A stretch of DNA of 6,668 nt from Acidobacteriota bacterium (GTDB lineage: Bacteria > Acidobacteriota > Terriglobia > Bryobacterales > Bryobacteraceae). The stretch lies in NCBI GenBank assembly GCA_947505565.1, contig CANNLB010000154.1:1-6668 (forward strand), in the 5' to 3' direction. This document shows, in pieces, positions 6,547-6,668 of the stretch. Position 1 is the first letter of the stretch. Each line of letters begins with the position of its first letter. The position numbers and the translations under genes are program-made. Below the pieces are notes generated by a model. The model was not told the DNA's origin. It saw nothing but the letters and a program-made list of their open reading frames with translations, and did not search any database.

Positions 6547-6668
6547 AAAGTCGGCAAGTGGTGGATTGAACGGAACAGTCGATGGGTTGGACGAGTCTCA
6601 TTTCCCAAAGGAGCAGCCGAGGGCATAGAAGCGGCCCGTGGATCGGCCAGGAACTATTCCCTCTTTGG

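Larger units (their letters stand above)
6132..6668. other. Apparently non-coding upstream region
   Basis: No supported gene lies here. Open frames on both strands (for example 6219-6626 minus and 6365-6628 plus) give arginine-, proline- and serine-rich translations without recognisable domains, hydrophobic cores or ribosome binding sites. Short symmetric pieces are visible: CGAGT/ACTCG (6179-6190), TTTCGAAA (6204-6211), TTTCCGGAAA (6272-6281) and GTGCC/GGCAC with an 8-base loop (6421-6438). The transporter promoter should lie at its left end. No tRNA cloverleaf or T-loop motif was found. It may be a decayed gene or mobile-element scar. Confidence 0.5.

Noticed and set aside
6219..6626. A 135-codon minus-strand open frame upstream of the transporter
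   Set aside because: It has no ribosome binding site, no domain and an odd composition, and it contains the transposase-like repeat string. It is treated as non-coding.
6132..6668. tRNA, riboswitch or CRISPR array in the upstream region
   Set aside because: No T-loop or cloverleaf pattern, no regularly spaced direct repeats and no recognisable manganese riboswitch motif were found by eye.

Overview
The window is GC-rich bacterial DNA carrying five convincing genes, all on the minus strand, so transcription runs from high to low coordinates. The best taxonomic clue is the C-terminus of the large secreted protein. It matches the repetitive, cysteine-free domain known from Solibacter-type proteins (TIGR03437), with a late segment reading ARPGEILTVLISGLPE. 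The LuxR-type and ECF sigma proteins are also of a style common in Acidobacteriota. I infer a member of the Bryobacterales/Solibacterales (Acidobacteriota). This rests on recognition by eye, not on a search.

Region by region, in the direction of transcription. (1) 6668-6113: about 550 bases with no gene I can support. It holds a short fragment resembling sequence often seen beside IS200/RAYT-type transposases, a G-quadruplex motif, and, next to the following gene, a perfect 14-bp palindrome that is a good operator candidate. (2) 6100-4271: an Nramp-family divalent metal transporter with a universal-stress-protein (USP) domain fused to its C-terminus. (3) 4270-4064: an intergenic stretch holding two perfect 7-bp hairpins side by side, enclosed by a third 7-bp pairing, that is, a potential three-way junction. 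(4) 4063-41: a probable operon of a small secreted protein of unknown function, a secreted matrixin-like zinc metalloprotease (start overlapping the previous stop as GTGA), a small LuxR-type DNA-binding protein, and an ECF-type sigma factor. The last two follow after gaps of only 35 and 56 bases.

How the genes may work together. The transporter looks like a self-contained metal-uptake unit, probably controlled at the palindrome. The four-gene group looks like an export module (partner protein plus protease) linked to two of its own transcription regulators. Known: HExxHxxGxxH proteases are secreted zinc endopeptidases, and LuxR-type and ECF proteins control transcription initiation. Inferred: the small secreted protein assists or restrains the protease, and the regulators tune this or related exported proteins. 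No tRNA, rRNA, CRISPR array or intact mobile element was seen.
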